A stretch of DNA of 64,000 nt from Mesorhizobium sp. GbtcB19. GTDB lineage: Bacteria; Pseudomonadota; Alphaproteobacteria; Rhizobiales; Rhizobiaceae. The position numbers and the translations under genes are program-made. The notes below the pieces were generated by a model. The model did no database searches. It saw only the letters and a program-made list of their open reading frames with translations, and was not told where the DNA came from. Shown piece after piece: positions 1 through 8,945 of this stretch (its first letter is position 1; each line of letters opens with the position of its first letter). The stretch spans positions 124,001-188,000 of the forward strand of contig NZ_JAGXJY010000008.1 of the NCBI RefSeq assembly GCF_019091085.1, given 5' to 3'.

Positions 1-245
<245 letters not shown>

Positions 246-307
246 TGGCGAAGCCGTCAGAAAACCTTTCATAAATCAAAGGAAGCGTAAGTTTCCTTTG
301 CCACATC

Positions 308-1789
308 TTGTCGAAGGGCGGCGCGGCTTTGGTGAGATTAGATACGTCAACCGCACTTGCTGATTTATCAGTTGACCGGCCAGAACCGGCGGCGTTTCGC
401 CAACGCAGCGTCGGTCTGGTGCTTGCAATCTCGGCGATCGCGCTTGTCGGGCTGACCTTGCGTGTGCTCGGCGCGCGCGGGAATCTCTGGCAGGACGAGA
501 TCTGGAGCATCTCGCTGCTGGGTCCCCTGACGTCGATCGACCAGATATTCTGGCGTATTAACCACGACAACAATCACTTCCTCAACTCGATCTACCAGTA
601 TGTCGTCGGCCCCGCCGCCGCGCCGCTGATCCAGCGCGGCCTGTCGATAACGCTCGGTACCTGCACCGTCATTGCAGCCGCGGTGATATCGCGCGGACGC
701 TGGGCAATGGTTGCGTCGGGGCTGCTGTTCGCAGTGAGCTATCCGATGGTTCACTACGGCTCGGAGGCGCGTGGCTATGCTGGCCTGGTGCTGTTCACAC
801 TCGTTGCCGTGGCTCTTCTGGAGCGCCGGCTCGACAAGCAGGGTTCATATGGCATCGCCCTTGCCGCGGCAATTCTGCTTGGCTTCCTCTCCCATCTGAC
901 GATGGTCGAAACGGTGGTGGTGCTGACGGCCTGGACGGCGTGGCTAAGCTGGCAACGCAGCCGCAGTCTGGCTGCCGTCAACGGCGAGCTTGTCCAGGTC
1001 TTCCTGCCTGCGTTCCTTGCCGTGCTTCCGCTTGCCGTGGCAATTGTCGCAGGCGCTCGACTGTTCGGCTTCAACGTCGGCGGGTTTTCGCCCTTCTCGC
1101 TTGAAACATTCGCCGTCGGTTACGGCGGAATGATCCGCTATTTTTTCGGCCTGCCGGATTGGATCAGCGGCTGGATTTGCATCGCGGCCGTCGGCGTCCT
1201 GGTTCTGGCCTATGCCGGCGTTTCTCGCGATCGCCGTGCCAGTCTCTATGCCATCGGCATCGTCGGGCTGCCCGCCCTGATGGCGGTGGCGCATCTGCCG
1301 AATCTCGAATTCCCGCGCTATTTCCTCGTCAGCGGCGCCTTGCTGCTGCTTTGGGCCGGGGACATGATCGGGCGCGGCTTCGAGGCGGGCGGCACGAGAA
1401 GGCTTTGCGCCGCCGGGGCGCTCGTGCTCGTCGCGGGCAGCAGCATGACGCTGCTCGCCCGGTTCTACGAGCATGGGCGCGGTTCCTATTCCGACATCGT
1501 GGACGAGATGACACGGAGCGGCGCCGCCGCCACCTATGCCACCAACGCCGAATTCCGCACCGGCATGGTGGTCGACTATTTCGCGGCGCGCACTAATCGC
1601 AAAGCGTCGCTCGTCACCCAGGACAAGATTTGTGCCGAACGCGCCGACTGGCTTATTTTGGAAGGGGATCTCCAGAAACAGCCGGAGCGCGTGGCCTTCG
1701 ACTGCGCGCTTGCCTACGAACGAGCCGGCACGTCTGTCTTCTGGGGTCTCTCCGGTTTGGGCTGGACACTGTATAGCCGCCGAGATTAG
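308..1789 (+). CDS. Polytopic membrane glycosyltransferase, GT-C (GT39/PMT-like)
   Basis: A 493-residue protein with about ten hydrophobic segments, the first near residues 35-55. The first periplasmic loop carries an acidic WQDEIWSI motif (D63, E64) and a following NHDNNHF segment, the layout expected of lipid-sugar dependent GT-C enzymes. A YGSEARGYAG motif near residue 150 is common in PMT/ArnT-like proteins. It would transfer a sugar from a polyprenyl-linked donor on the outer face of the inner membrane; donor and acceptor cannot be told. The start is uncertain: TTG at 308 or an in-frame GTG at 332, neither with a convincing ribosome binding site. No operon partner is visible. Confidence 0.72.
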   Translation: MSKGGAALVRLDTSTALADLSVDRPEPAAFRQRSVGLVLAISAIALVGLTLRVLGARGNLWQDEIWSISLLGPLTSIDQIFWRINHDNNHFLNSIYQYVVGPAAAPLIQRGLSITLGTCTVIAAAVISRGRWAMVASGLLFAVSYPMVHYGSEARGYAGLVLFTLVAVALLERRLDKQGSYGIALAAAILLGFLSHLTMVETVVVLTAWTAWLSWQRSRSLAAVNGELVQVFLPAFLAVLPLAVAIVAGARLFGFNVGGFSPFSLETFAVGYGGMIRYFFGLPDWISGWICIAAVGVLVLAYAGVSRDRRASLYAIGIVGLPALMAVAHLPNLEFPRYFLVSGALLLLWAGDMIGRGFEAGGTRRLCAAGALVLVAGSSMTLLARFYEHGRGSYSDIVDEMTRSGAAATYATNAEFRTGMVVDYFAARTNRKASLVTQDKICAERADWLILEGDLQKQPERVAFDCALAYERAGTSVFWGLSGLGWTLYSRRD

Positions 1790-1816
1790 CAGCCACCTGG
1801 GTCACGTTGGCCGGAC

Positions 1817-2236
1817 TTACGTACTGACCGAGGTCGAGGCGCGCAGGCTGCAGCCGGTAATCTTGAAACTGCCATCCGCCTGCTGCTGCAACGTATAGAC
1901 CGCCTCATAGTCCTTGCCGTCGGGGCCGACGATCAGCACCTGCTGGATGATCGAACCCGGTCCGGTCTCCTCGACCTTGCCGAAGGAATAGGATTGTGGC
2001 TTGCGCACCGGTGCGTAGCCATTCGTCACCATGTTCATGAAGGTGTCGACGGTTGGAAAGATCTGCTTCACATTCGGCGCGGCGAAACTGTAAGCGGTGG
2101 CGCCGTCATTGGCGATGAAAGCCCTCAGCTGGCTGTCGATGACCGTCTGCGCGGCCTTGACCTCGGCGTCGCCGGCGAAGGCAAGCGAGGCGATCAACAT
2201 CGGAACAAGAGCTAATGCGAACAATGCGCGGCGCAT
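1817..2236 (-). CDS. DUF4864 domain protein, exported
   Basis: A 139-residue protein with an N-terminal signal peptide (MRRALFALALVPMLIASLAFA, cleavage probably after AFA). The remainder resembles the DUF4864 family of small periplasmic proteins with a cystatin/NTF2-like fold: an early IDSQLRAF segment, a central AAPNVKQIFPT segment and a C-terminal TGCSLR. No enzymatic residues are apparent and the function of the family is unknown. It converges with the glycosyltransferase gene 27 bp away and is separate from the gene to its right. Confidence 0.72.
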   Translation of the reverse strand: MRRALFALALVPMLIASLAFAGDAEVKAAQTVIDSQLRAFIANDGATAYSFAAPNVKQIFPTVDTFMNMVTNGYAPVRKPQSYSFGKVEETGPGSIIQQVLIVGPDGKDYEAVYTLQQQADGSFKITGCSLRASTSVST

Positions 2237-2449
2237 GGCATGCCTCCCCGGAATTCGCGTGGTGGACGCACTCTAACATACGCATCGCGGCACGGCGTGG
2301 TTTCACCAGCCTGCGAAGATTTCGCCATTTCGGCGTCAGGAGGCGGGATCAGGCACTCTTTGAGGTGCGCGCCGCGTAATGCTTGAAAGCCGGGCGGCAG
2401 TCTGCCACAAGGGCCGCTTACTTGCGTCGAAGGCTGGCAGGACCGGGCA

Positions 2450-2686
2450 ATGAAGGCATTTTTCGTGCAGATTAAGTGCGATCTGGGCAAATCCTATGAG
2501 GTCGCCAGCGCGCTCGCCGATGCCGAGATCGCCTCCGAGATCTACTCGACCGCCGGCAATTTCGACCTGCTCGCCAAATTTTATATCGACGACGAGGAAG
2601 ACGTCGGCCACTTCGTCAACGAGCGGGTGCAGATTCTGCCGGGAATCAAGGACACGTTCACCATCGTGACCTTCCGGGCGTTCTGA
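2450..2686 (+). CDS. Stand-alone Lrp/AsnC ligand-binding (RAM) domain protein
   Basis: A 78-residue protein that matches only the C-terminal RAM domain of Lrp/AsnC regulators: the beta-alpha-beta start MKAFFVQIKC, the GNFDLLAKFYIDDEEDVGHF segment and an ending with TFTIVTF. There is no helix-turn-helix, so it cannot bind DNA as classical Lrp does. Small RAM proteins of this size form ring oligomers that bind amino acids and may act as metabolic sensors or modulate full-length Lrp proteins. It is transcribed alone. Confidence 0.85.
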   Translation: MKAFFVQIKCDLGKSYEVASALADAEIASEIYSTAGNFDLLAKFYIDDEEDVGHFVNERVQILPGIKDTFTIVTFRAF

Positions 2687-2831
2687 CCGGCCCCGGCGGT
2701 GCCCGGCCGGGAAGCAGGAGCTGACCCGACCTTGCCGCTCATGCCCTAATTTCAGGCAATTTGCATAGAGTGGCGTCCATCGCGCCCTAAATCACCGATT
2801 GCGCTTGATTTTCTTCGGCGAGGCCAGTGAA

Positions 2832-4268
2832 ATGGTCGCAGAGGGGAGTAAGCGATTGGCAGCTTTCGACGAAATGCTTCCGGAAGTTTCCGGATTGAGA
2901 AGACCTTATGAGGCTTACGATCGCTGGCTGAAGGAGCAGGATCCGGCCAGGCTTACCGAAAAAATGCAGGATGCCGAGCGCGTCTTCCGCAAGACCGGCA
3001 TCACCTTTGCCGTCTATGGCGAGCAGGAAGCTTCCGAGCGGCTGATCCCTTTCGACATCGTGCCGCGCATCCTCTCCGGCCAGGAATGGCGCCGGCTGAC
3101 GCAAGGCATCGAGCAGCGCGTGCAAGCGCTGAACGCCTTTCTCGACGACATCTACCACCGGCAGGAGATCCTGCGCGCCGGGCGCGTGCCCAAGGATCTG
3201 GTGGCGAAGAACGAGGCCTTCCTGCCCGAGATGATCGGGGTGCGGCCGCCGGCCGGCGTCTACACCCACATCATCGGCGTCGACATCGTGCGCATCTCGG
3301 AGAACGAGTTCTACGTGCTGGAGGACAATGCCCGCACGCCGTCGGGCGTCTCCTACATGCTGGAGAACCGCGAGACGATGATGCAGCTCTTTCCGGAGCT
3401 GTTCCAGAAGATCAAGGTGCGGCCGGTCGAGAATTATCCGCAGCTTTTGCGCCAGTCGCTCGCGGCGGTGCGGCCGCAAAGCACCAAGGGCACGCCGACC
3501 ATCGCGGTGCTGACGCCCGGTTCGTACAATTCGGCCTATTTCGAACACGCCTTCCTCGCCGACCAGATGGGCGTGCAGCTCGTCGAAGGACAGGATCTGC
3601 GTGTCGTCGACGGCCATGTCGCGATGCGCACCACCGAAGGCTACAAGCAGATCGACGTGCTCTACCGGCGCGTCGACGACAACTTCCTCGATCCGCTGAC
3701 GTTCCGCCCTGATTCCGCGCTCGGCGTGCCGGGCATCATGGATGTCTACCGCGCCGGCAACATCACCATCGCCAATGCGCCGGGCACCGGCATCGCCGAC
3801 GACAAGGCGATCTATTCCTACATGCCGGAGATCGTCGAATTCTACACCGGCCGCAAAGCGATCCTCGGCAACATCCCGACCTGGCGCTGCTCGGAGCCGG
3901 ACAGCCTCAAATATGTGCTCGAGCACATCCACGAGCTGGTCATCAAGGAAGTGCACGGCTCCGGCGGCTACGGCATGCTGGTCGGCCCGGCGGCGACCAA
4001 GAAGGAATGCCAGGAGTTCGCCAAGAAGCTGCAGGCGAAACCTTCGAATTACATCGCCCAGCCGACGCTGGCGCTGTCGACCTGCCCGATTCTCACGGAA
4101 AAGGGCCTGTCGCCACGCCATGTCGATCTTCGGCCCTATGTGCTGGTTTCAGACCGCATCCAGATCGTGCCGGGTGGATTGACTCGTGTCGCGCTGAAGC
4201 AAGGCTCGCTGGTGGTGAATTCCTCGCAGGGAGGCGGCACCAAGGACACCTGGGTGTTGGATGATTGA
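2832..4268 (+). CDS. Circularly permuted type 2 ATP-grasp protein (Anbu cluster)
   Basis: Belongs to the circularly permuted ATP-grasp type 2 family, whose members are predicted to form peptide or amide bonds using ATP. Recognisable parts are GVYTHIIGVDIVR followed by the strongly conserved EDNARTPSGVSYMLENR block, a later VIKEVHGSGGYGM ATP-binding segment and a C-terminal NSSQGGGTKDTWVL. The ATG at 2832 is preferred over the upstream TTG at 2799. It is the first of four genes (alpha-E, transglutaminase, Anbu peptidase follow), a set conserved in many proteobacteria and proposed to make and degrade a peptide-like product or tag. The 91-bp gap to the next gene holds a short repeat. Confidence 0.9.
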   Translation: MVAEGSKRLAAFDEMLPEVSGLRRPYEAYDRWLKEQDPARLTEKMQDAERVFRKTGITFAVYGEQEASERLIPFDIVPRILSGQEWRRLTQGIEQRVQALNAFLDDIYHRQEILRAGRVPKDLVAKNEAFLPEMIGVRPPAGVYTHIIGVDIVRISENEFYVLEDNARTPSGVSYMLENRETMMQLFPELFQKIKVRPVENYPQLLRQSLAAVRPQSTKGTPTIAVLTPGSYNSAYFEHAFLADQMGVQLVEGQDLRVVDGHVAMRTTEGYKQIDVLYRRVDDNFLDPLTFRPDSALGVPGIMDVYRAGNITIANAPGTGIADDKAIYSYMPEIVEFYTGRKAILGNIPTWRCSEPDSLKYVLEHIHELVIKEVHGSGGYGMLVGPAATKKECQEFAKKLQAKPSNYIAQPTLALSTCPILTEKGLSPRHVDLRPYVLVSDRIQIVPGGLTRVALKQGSLVVNSSQGGGTKDTWVLDD

Positions 4269-4309
4269 GCTGAGAAGGGGGACGCAGCAATCATGAGACG
4301 CATTCTTCC

Positions 4310-4338
4310 CTATTCGCTACTCGCTATTCGCTACCCGC
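4310..4338. repeat. Short imperfect tandem repeat (tattcgctac units)
   Basis: The spacer between the ATP-grasp and alpha-E genes holds tattcgctac followed by tcgc, then tattcgctac followed by ccgc, that is two imperfect copies of a 14-base unit. Nothing suggests it is a promoter or a terminator. It probably belongs to a dispersed intergenic repeat family, but no second location was seen in this window. Confidence 0.4.
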
Positions 4339-4359
4339 TCGACACCGAGGCAGATTGAT

Positions 4360-5301
4360 ATGCTTTTGGGCCGCACCGCCAACGGTCTTTACTGGATGAA
4401 CCGCTATATCGAGCGGGCCGAAAACATGGCGCGCCTGGTCGATGCCGGATTGCGCATGGCGCTGACGCGCACGCAGAGCGCTTCGGAGGAATGGAATTCG
4501 GTGCTGCTCAGCGCCGGCTCGGACATCGCCTTCAGCCAGAAATACCAGGACTACACCGCAGCCAACGTGTCCGACTTTCTTTTGCGCGACACCTCGAACC
4601 CGTCGAGCACGATGTCGTCGATCGAGACGGCGCGCAACAATGCCCGCATGGTTCGCACGGCACTGACGCGCGAGACCTGGGAAAGCATCAACGAAGCCTG
4701 GATGTCGCTGAAGCGCATGCTGGCGAGGCCGATTGACGAACGCGACCTGCCGACGGTGCTCGACGCCATCAAGCGCGAGACGGCGCTGATCCGCGGCTCG
4801 TTCTACGGCACGATGCTGCGCAACGAGATTTTCGATTTCTCGCAGCTTGGAACTTATGTCGAGCGCGCCGACAACACGGCGCGCATCCTCGACGTGAAAT
4901 ATTATGTGCTGCTGCCATCGCTGTCCTGGGTCGGATCGACGCTGGACAACTACCAGTGGGAGTCGATCCTGCGCTCGGTGTCGGCGCACCGCTCCTATCG
5001 CTGGGTTTATGAAGCCGACTATAAGCCGACGAACATTGCCGACTATCTGATCCTCAATGTGCGCATGCCGCGCTCGCTGACCTTCTGCTACCGCTTCCTT
5101 GGCGAGCATCTGAAATTCCTCGCCGACGACTATGGCGCGCGCCACGCCTGCCACGGCACCGCCGAGAAGATCCAGGCGATGCTCAAGCGGGGCTCGATCA
5201 AGGACATATTCGATCACGGTCTGCATGAGTTCCTGGCCGAGTTCATTCGCGACAACACCAGGCTGGGCGACGAGATCGCCCAGGATTATCGGTTCTACTG
5301 A
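4360..5301 (+). CDS. Alpha-E domain protein
   Basis: A 313-residue member of the alpha-E family. The N-terminal MLLGRTANGLYWMNRYIERAE with its conserved W and RYIERAENMAR helix, and the middle YVERADNTARILDVKYY block, are the two hallmark repeats of this all-helical domain. It nearly always neighbours a circularly permuted ATP-grasp protein, as here, and is thought to work with it; the mechanism is unknown. It lies in the same orientation as the flanking genes, 21 bp before the transglutaminase gene, so it is probably co-transcribed with it. Confidence 0.9.
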   Translation: MLLGRTANGLYWMNRYIERAENMARLVDAGLRMALTRTQSASEEWNSVLLSAGSDIAFSQKYQDYTAANVSDFLLRDTSNPSSTMSSIETARNNARMVRTALTRETWESINEAWMSLKRMLARPIDERDLPTVLDAIKRETALIRGSFYGTMLRNEIFDFSQLGTYVERADNTARILDVKYYVLLPSLSWVGSTLDNYQWESILRSVSAHRSYRWVYEADYKPTNIADYLILNVRMPRSLTFCYRFLGEHLKFLADDYGARHACHGTAEKIQAMLKRGSIKDIFDHGLHEFLAEFIRDNTRLGDEIAQDYRFY

Positions 5302-5322
5302 GTAAAGCTGAGGGCGGGCGTT

Positions 5323-6117
5323 ATGCGGCTCAAGATCTCCCATCGCACCGAATATCATTACGATGCGCCGGTGCAGTATCTGCTGCAAAGGCTGCGCTTG
5401 CTGCCTTCCAACGGGCGCACGCAGACCGTCGGTTCATGGGCGATCAAGGTGGAAGGCGCGCGCGAGGAGGTTCGCTTCACCGACCATTTCGGCAACGAGA
5501 CGCGGCTGTTGAGCGCCGAGAGCGGCCACAGCGCGATCGTCGTCGAGGCGGCGGGCGAGGTGACGACGCATGACACGGCTGGCATAACGGGCCCGCATCA
5601 GGGCTACGCGCCGCTCTGGCTGTTCGCACAGCAGACGCCCCTCACAGCGGCCGGCGAGGGCATTCGTGAATTGGCCGGCACGATCGGGCAGGGCACCGAG
5701 ATCGAGCGGCTGCACGCACTGATGGGCGCGATCCGCGAACGCGTCGCCTACAAGCCGGGCACGACCAGCGTAGTGACGCCGGCGGAAGAAGCGCTGGCGC
5801 TGAAATCCGGCGTCTGCCAGGATCATAGCCACATCTTCATTGCCGCAGCCGGGGCGCTTGGCTTTCCCGCCCGCTATATCAGCGGCTATCTGATGATGGA
5901 TGCGGCCGTCGAGCAGGCGGCGAGCCACGCCTGGGCCGAGGCCTATGTCGTCGGGCTCGGCTGGGTTGCCTTCGATCCGGCGAACGGTATCTCTCCCGAC
6001 GAACGCTATGTGCGGGTGGCGATGGGGCGCGACTATCGCGACGCCTCGCCAGTGTCGGGGATACTGCTGGGACAGGCGCAGGAGAAGCTTGCCGTGACCG
6101 TCACTGTCGAGCAGTAA
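5323..6117 (+). CDS. Transglutaminase-like cysteine protease family protein
   Basis: A 264-residue protein with an N-terminal beta domain beginning MRLKISHRTEYHYDAPV and a transglutaminase core. The catalytic triad is visible: Cys in SGVCQDHSHIF, His in SHAWAEAYV and Asp in VAFDPANG. These bacterial proteins act as proteases, amidases or transpeptidases. Because it sits between alpha-E and Anbu genes it probably processes the product or substrate of the ATP-grasp enzyme. It is separated by 21 bp from the gene before and 31 bp from the gene after. Confidence 0.9.
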   Translation: MRLKISHRTEYHYDAPVQYLLQRLRLLPSNGRTQTVGSWAIKVEGAREEVRFTDHFGNETRLLSAESGHSAIVVEAAGEVTTHDTAGITGPHQGYAPLWLFAQQTPLTAAGEGIRELAGTIGQGTEIERLHALMGAIRERVAYKPGTTSVVTPAEEALALKSGVCQDHSHIFIAAAGALGFPARYISGYLMMDAAVEQAASHAWAEAYVVGLGWVAFDPANGISPDERYVRVAMGRDYRDASPVSGILLGQAQEKLAVTVTVEQ

Positions 6118-6148
6118 TTTCTGCCGAGATTCGCTGCTAAGAAGACTC

Positions 6149-6880
6149 ATGACCTATTGCGTCGGCCTCAAGATCGATCGTGGGCTCGTGTTCATGTCGG
6201 ACACGCGCACCAATGCCGGCATGGATTCGATCTCGACCTTCAAGAAGATGCATGTCTGGGAACAGCCGGGCGAACGCGTCATCGTGCTGATGTCGGCGGG
6301 CAACCTTGCCACGACGCAAGCCGTGGTCAGCCTGCTCGACGAGCGTAACAAGGCAGTCAGCGACCGCCACGAGAAGCTGCTCGAGACGCCGTCCATGTAT
6401 CAGACGGTGCGGCTGATCGGCGACACGGTCAAGGAAGTGATCGCGCATGCCTCGCCGGACGGCGAGAAGGCGGATTCCTATTTCAACGCCTCCTTCATTC
6501 TCGGCGGCCAGATCAAGGGCAGCCCGCCAAGGCTGTTCATGATCTATCCGGAAGGCAATTTCATCGAGTCGACCGACGACACGCCGTTCTTCCAGATCGG
6601 CGAGACGAAATACGGCAAGCCGATCATCATCCGCGCCTATGACCGGGCGATGAGCCTGGCCGAGACGGTGAAGCTGCTTCTGGTGTCGTTCGATTCGACG
6701 CTGAAATCCAACCTCTCGGTCGGGCTGCCGCTCGACTTGCTGTTCCTTGAACTAGACAGCTTCAAAGTCGGGCTCAACAGGCGCATCGGCCAGGACGATC
6801 CGTATTACCGCACCATTTCCGATGGCTGGTCGAACGCCTTGAAGACGGCCTTTGCCAGCCTGCCGGATTTTCCGGGATAG
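6149..6880 (+). CDS. Proteasome-type peptidase, Anbu (ancestral beta subunit)
   Basis: A 243-residue N-terminal nucleophile hydrolase. The protein begins MTYCVGLKIDRGLVFMSDTR. Removing Met1 would expose Thr, the expected nucleophile, and the SDTRTNAG segment and a Lys in STFKKMHVW fit the beta-subunit active site. Length and the start match Anbu rather than HslV (about 175 residues). Anbu forms a cytosolic open-ring assembly. No dedicated ATPase is encoded nearby, consistent with the family. The upstream ATP-grasp, alpha-E and transglutaminase genes give the characteristic Anbu context. Confidence 0.9.
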   Translation: MTYCVGLKIDRGLVFMSDTRTNAGMDSISTFKKMHVWEQPGERVIVLMSAGNLATTQAVVSLLDERNKAVSDRHEKLLETPSMYQTVRLIGDTVKEVIAHASPDGEKADSYFNASFILGGQIKGSPPRLFMIYPEGNFIESTDDTPFFQIGETKYGKPIIIRAYDRAMSLAETVKLLLVSFDSTLKSNLSVGLPLDLLFLELDSFKVGLNRRIGQDDPYYRTISDGWSNALKTAFASLPDFPG

Positions 6881-6980
6881 CGTTCGCATTTCGCGGCCGG
6901 TTGCGCGCCTATATTTAACATGTTAATCAATATCCAAGGCTAGCTTGCCTGCCGCTTTGCGGCTGGGCTCGGGAGGATAG

Positions 6981-8396
6981 ATGGACAACGAAACATTCCG
7001 CGACTGGTCGAGGCGGGCCGCCGATTGGGGCGCCGATTATCGGGCCGGCCTGCGTGACCGTCCGGTGCGGCCGGCCATTGCGCCGGGTGAGATATTCAGG
7101 AGCATCGAGACTTCGCCGCCCGAATTGCCCGAGCCAATGGAAAAGATCTTCGCCGATTTCGAAACCAAGATCGTGCCGGGGATGACGCATTGGCAACATC
7201 CGCGCTTCTTCGCCTATTTCCCCGCTAATGCGGCACCGGTCTCGGTCGTGGCGGAATATCTGGTCTCGGCGATGGCCGCGCAATGCATGCTGTGGCAGAC
7301 CTCGCCGGCGGCGACCGAGCTCGAGATGCGCATCGTCGACTGGATGCGCCAGGCGCTCGGCCTGCCGGAAGGCTTTTCCGGCGTCATCCAGGATTCTGCC
7401 TCGTCGGCGACGCTTGCCGCGGTGCTGACGATGCGCGAGCGCGCGCTCGACTGGCAGGGCAACAAAAAGGGACTGGCCGGGCAGGGCAAGCTGCGGGTCT
7501 ATTCCTCAGACCAGGTCCATACCTCGATCGACCGCGCCATCTGGGTTTCGGGCATCGGCGAGGAAAACCTCGTCCGCATCCCGGTCTCAGGCCGTTTTCG
7601 CGCCATGGACACGGCCGCGCTGGAGGCCGCGATCGTTGCCGATCGCGAAGCCGGCCTACTGCCGGCCGGCATCATCGCCTGCGTCGGCGGCACCAGCACC
7701 GGCGGCACGGACGACATCGCGGCGGTGGCCGCGGTCGCGAAGCGGCATGGGCTTTACCTGCATGTCGACGCCGCCTGGGCCGGATCGGCGATGATCTGCC
7801 CGGAATACCGGCATTTCTGGGCCGGTGTCGAAGGCGCCGATTCCATCGTCTTCAATCCGCATAAGTGGCTGGGCGCGCAGTTCGACTGCTCGATCCAGTT
7901 CGTGCGTCAGCCGGAAGACCTGGTACGCACGCTGGCGATCAAGCCGGACTATCTGAAGACGCGCGGCCATGACGGCATCATCAACTATTCGGAATGGTCG
8001 GTGCCGCTCGGGCGCCGTTTCCGCGCGCTGAAACTCTGGTTCCTTTTGCGGGCCCATGGCCTCGAAGGACTGCGCAACATGATCCGCAACCACGTCGCCT
8101 GGAGCGAAGGACTGGCCGTGCAGTTGGCCAGGGAAGCGGATTTCGAGCTCGTCAGCGAACCGATGCTGTCGCTGTTTTCGTTCCGGCACCGGGCGCCGTC
8201 GGGCACCGATCCGGATGAGCACAATCTGCGCCTGGTCGATGCCATCAACACCGACGGCCGGATCTATCTGACCCAGACGCGGGTCGACGGTCGGGTCGCC
8301 ATCCGTTTCCAGGCCGGCCAGTTCGAATCGACGGCGGAGGATGTCGACGCGGCCTTCAATGTCATCCGCGAATGTGCAAGATCGCTCCTGAGATAG
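6981..8396 (+). CDS. PLP-dependent group II (aromatic-L-amino-acid-type) decarboxylase
   Basis: A 471-residue fold-type I enzyme. The PLP lysine is in FNPHKWLG, preceded by HVDAAWAGSA with the Asp that contacts the pyridine nitrogen, and there is an early MTHWQHPRFFAYFP motif found in tyrosine, DOPA and tryptophan decarboxylases. It would decarboxylate an aromatic amino acid to its amine; substrate preference cannot be read from sequence. An SD-like GGGAGGATAG precedes the ATG at 6981. The next small gene follows closely on the same strand. Confidence 0.88.
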   Translation: MDNETFRDWSRRAADWGADYRAGLRDRPVRPAIAPGEIFRSIETSPPELPEPMEKIFADFETKIVPGMTHWQHPRFFAYFPANAAPVSVVAEYLVSAMAAQCMLWQTSPAATELEMRIVDWMRQALGLPEGFSGVIQDSASSATLAAVLTMRERALDWQGNKKGLAGQGKLRVYSSDQVHTSIDRAIWVSGIGEENLVRIPVSGRFRAMDTAALEAAIVADREAGLLPAGIIACVGGTSTGGTDDIAAVAAVAKRHGLYLHVDAAWAGSAMICPEYRHFWAGVEGADSIVFNPHKWLGAQFDCSIQFVRQPEDLVRTLAIKPDYLKTRGHDGIINYSEWSVPLGRRFRALKLWFLLRAHGLEGLRNMIRNHVAWSEGLAVQLAREADFELVSEPMLSLFSFRHRAPSGTDPDEHNLRLVDAINTDGRIYLTQTRVDGRVAIRFQAGQFESTAEDVDAAFNVIRECARSLLR

Positions 8397-8425
8397 TTGC
8401 CGAAAACGCGGCCGGGGAGAAGATC

Positions 8426-8827
8426 GTGACCGCCCGCGAAGAGACAGCGCAAAACCTGACCGGTGTCTGGAACGGCCGCTATTTCTATCCGCGCGAGCTG
8501 GCGCCGGTCTCCTTTGTCGCGACGTTGTTCGAGACGGCATCCGCTTTGACGGGGACGACGCACGAACCGGCCAGTCCAGCCACCAGCGCGTTGCGCTATG
8601 CGACCTTGGAAGGGCGGCGCGACGGCAGGGCAGTTGTTTTCGTCAAGACCTACACCAATGGCGGACCGAACGCGCAGCCGATCGACTACAGCGGACGACT
8701 GAACGGCGATGCCACTGAAATCGAAGGCATCTGGCGCATTCGCGGGAACTGGTCGGGCAAGTTCCTGATGGTCCGCGCACCGGCCAAGGCCGTTTCCGTC
8801 GAACGCAAGGCGGCGGAGCGCGTGTGA
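8426..8827 (+). CDS. Conserved hypothetical protein downstream of the decarboxylase
   Basis: A 133-residue soluble protein of unknown function. An ATG at 8372 would overlap the decarboxylase by 25 bases, whereas the GTG at 8426 has a strong GGGGAGA six bases upstream, so the GTG start is preferred. The sequence begins with LTGVWNGRYFYP, then has ALRYATLEGRRDGRAVVF, and ends with EGIWRI and WSGKFLMVR. This alternating pattern suggests a beta-barrel-like, possibly lipocalin-like fold, which is inference. There is no signal peptide. It is probably co-transcribed with the decarboxylase. Confidence 0.62.
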   Translation: MTAREETAQNLTGVWNGRYFYPRELAPVSFVATLFETASALTGTTHEPASPATSALRYATLEGRRDGRAVVFVKTYTNGGPNAQPIDYSGRLNGDATEIEGIWRIRGNWSGKFLMVRAPAKAVSVERKAAERV

Positions 8828-8897
8828 CGCCCGATAGCGGCGGTGTTGCTCGCGGCCGCGCTGAAATTCATTAGCCGGCCGCTTGCCTTTTCTCCGC

Positions 8898-8930
8898 TTT
8901 CGTTTTCCCATATAGAGGGGAAAAACGAAA
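8898..8930. promoter_or_regulatory. Inverted repeat upstream of glpR, putative autoregulatory operator
   Basis: TTTCGTTTTCCC at 8898-8909 and GGGAAAAACGAAA at 8918-8930 form an almost perfect inverted repeat, with one extra A. It lies just before the glpR ribosome binding site (GGGAG at 8933) and ATG at 8946. DeoR-family repressors commonly bind such repeats and control themselves. The TTTCG/CGAAA half-sites recur upstream of glpD, which supports GlpR as the binder. Confidence 0.5.
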
Positions 8931-8945
8931 ACGGGAGAACGCGCG

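Noticed and set aside
2787..4121. 444-aa minus-strand open frame
   Set aside because: Antisense to the ATP-grasp gene; composition artefact.
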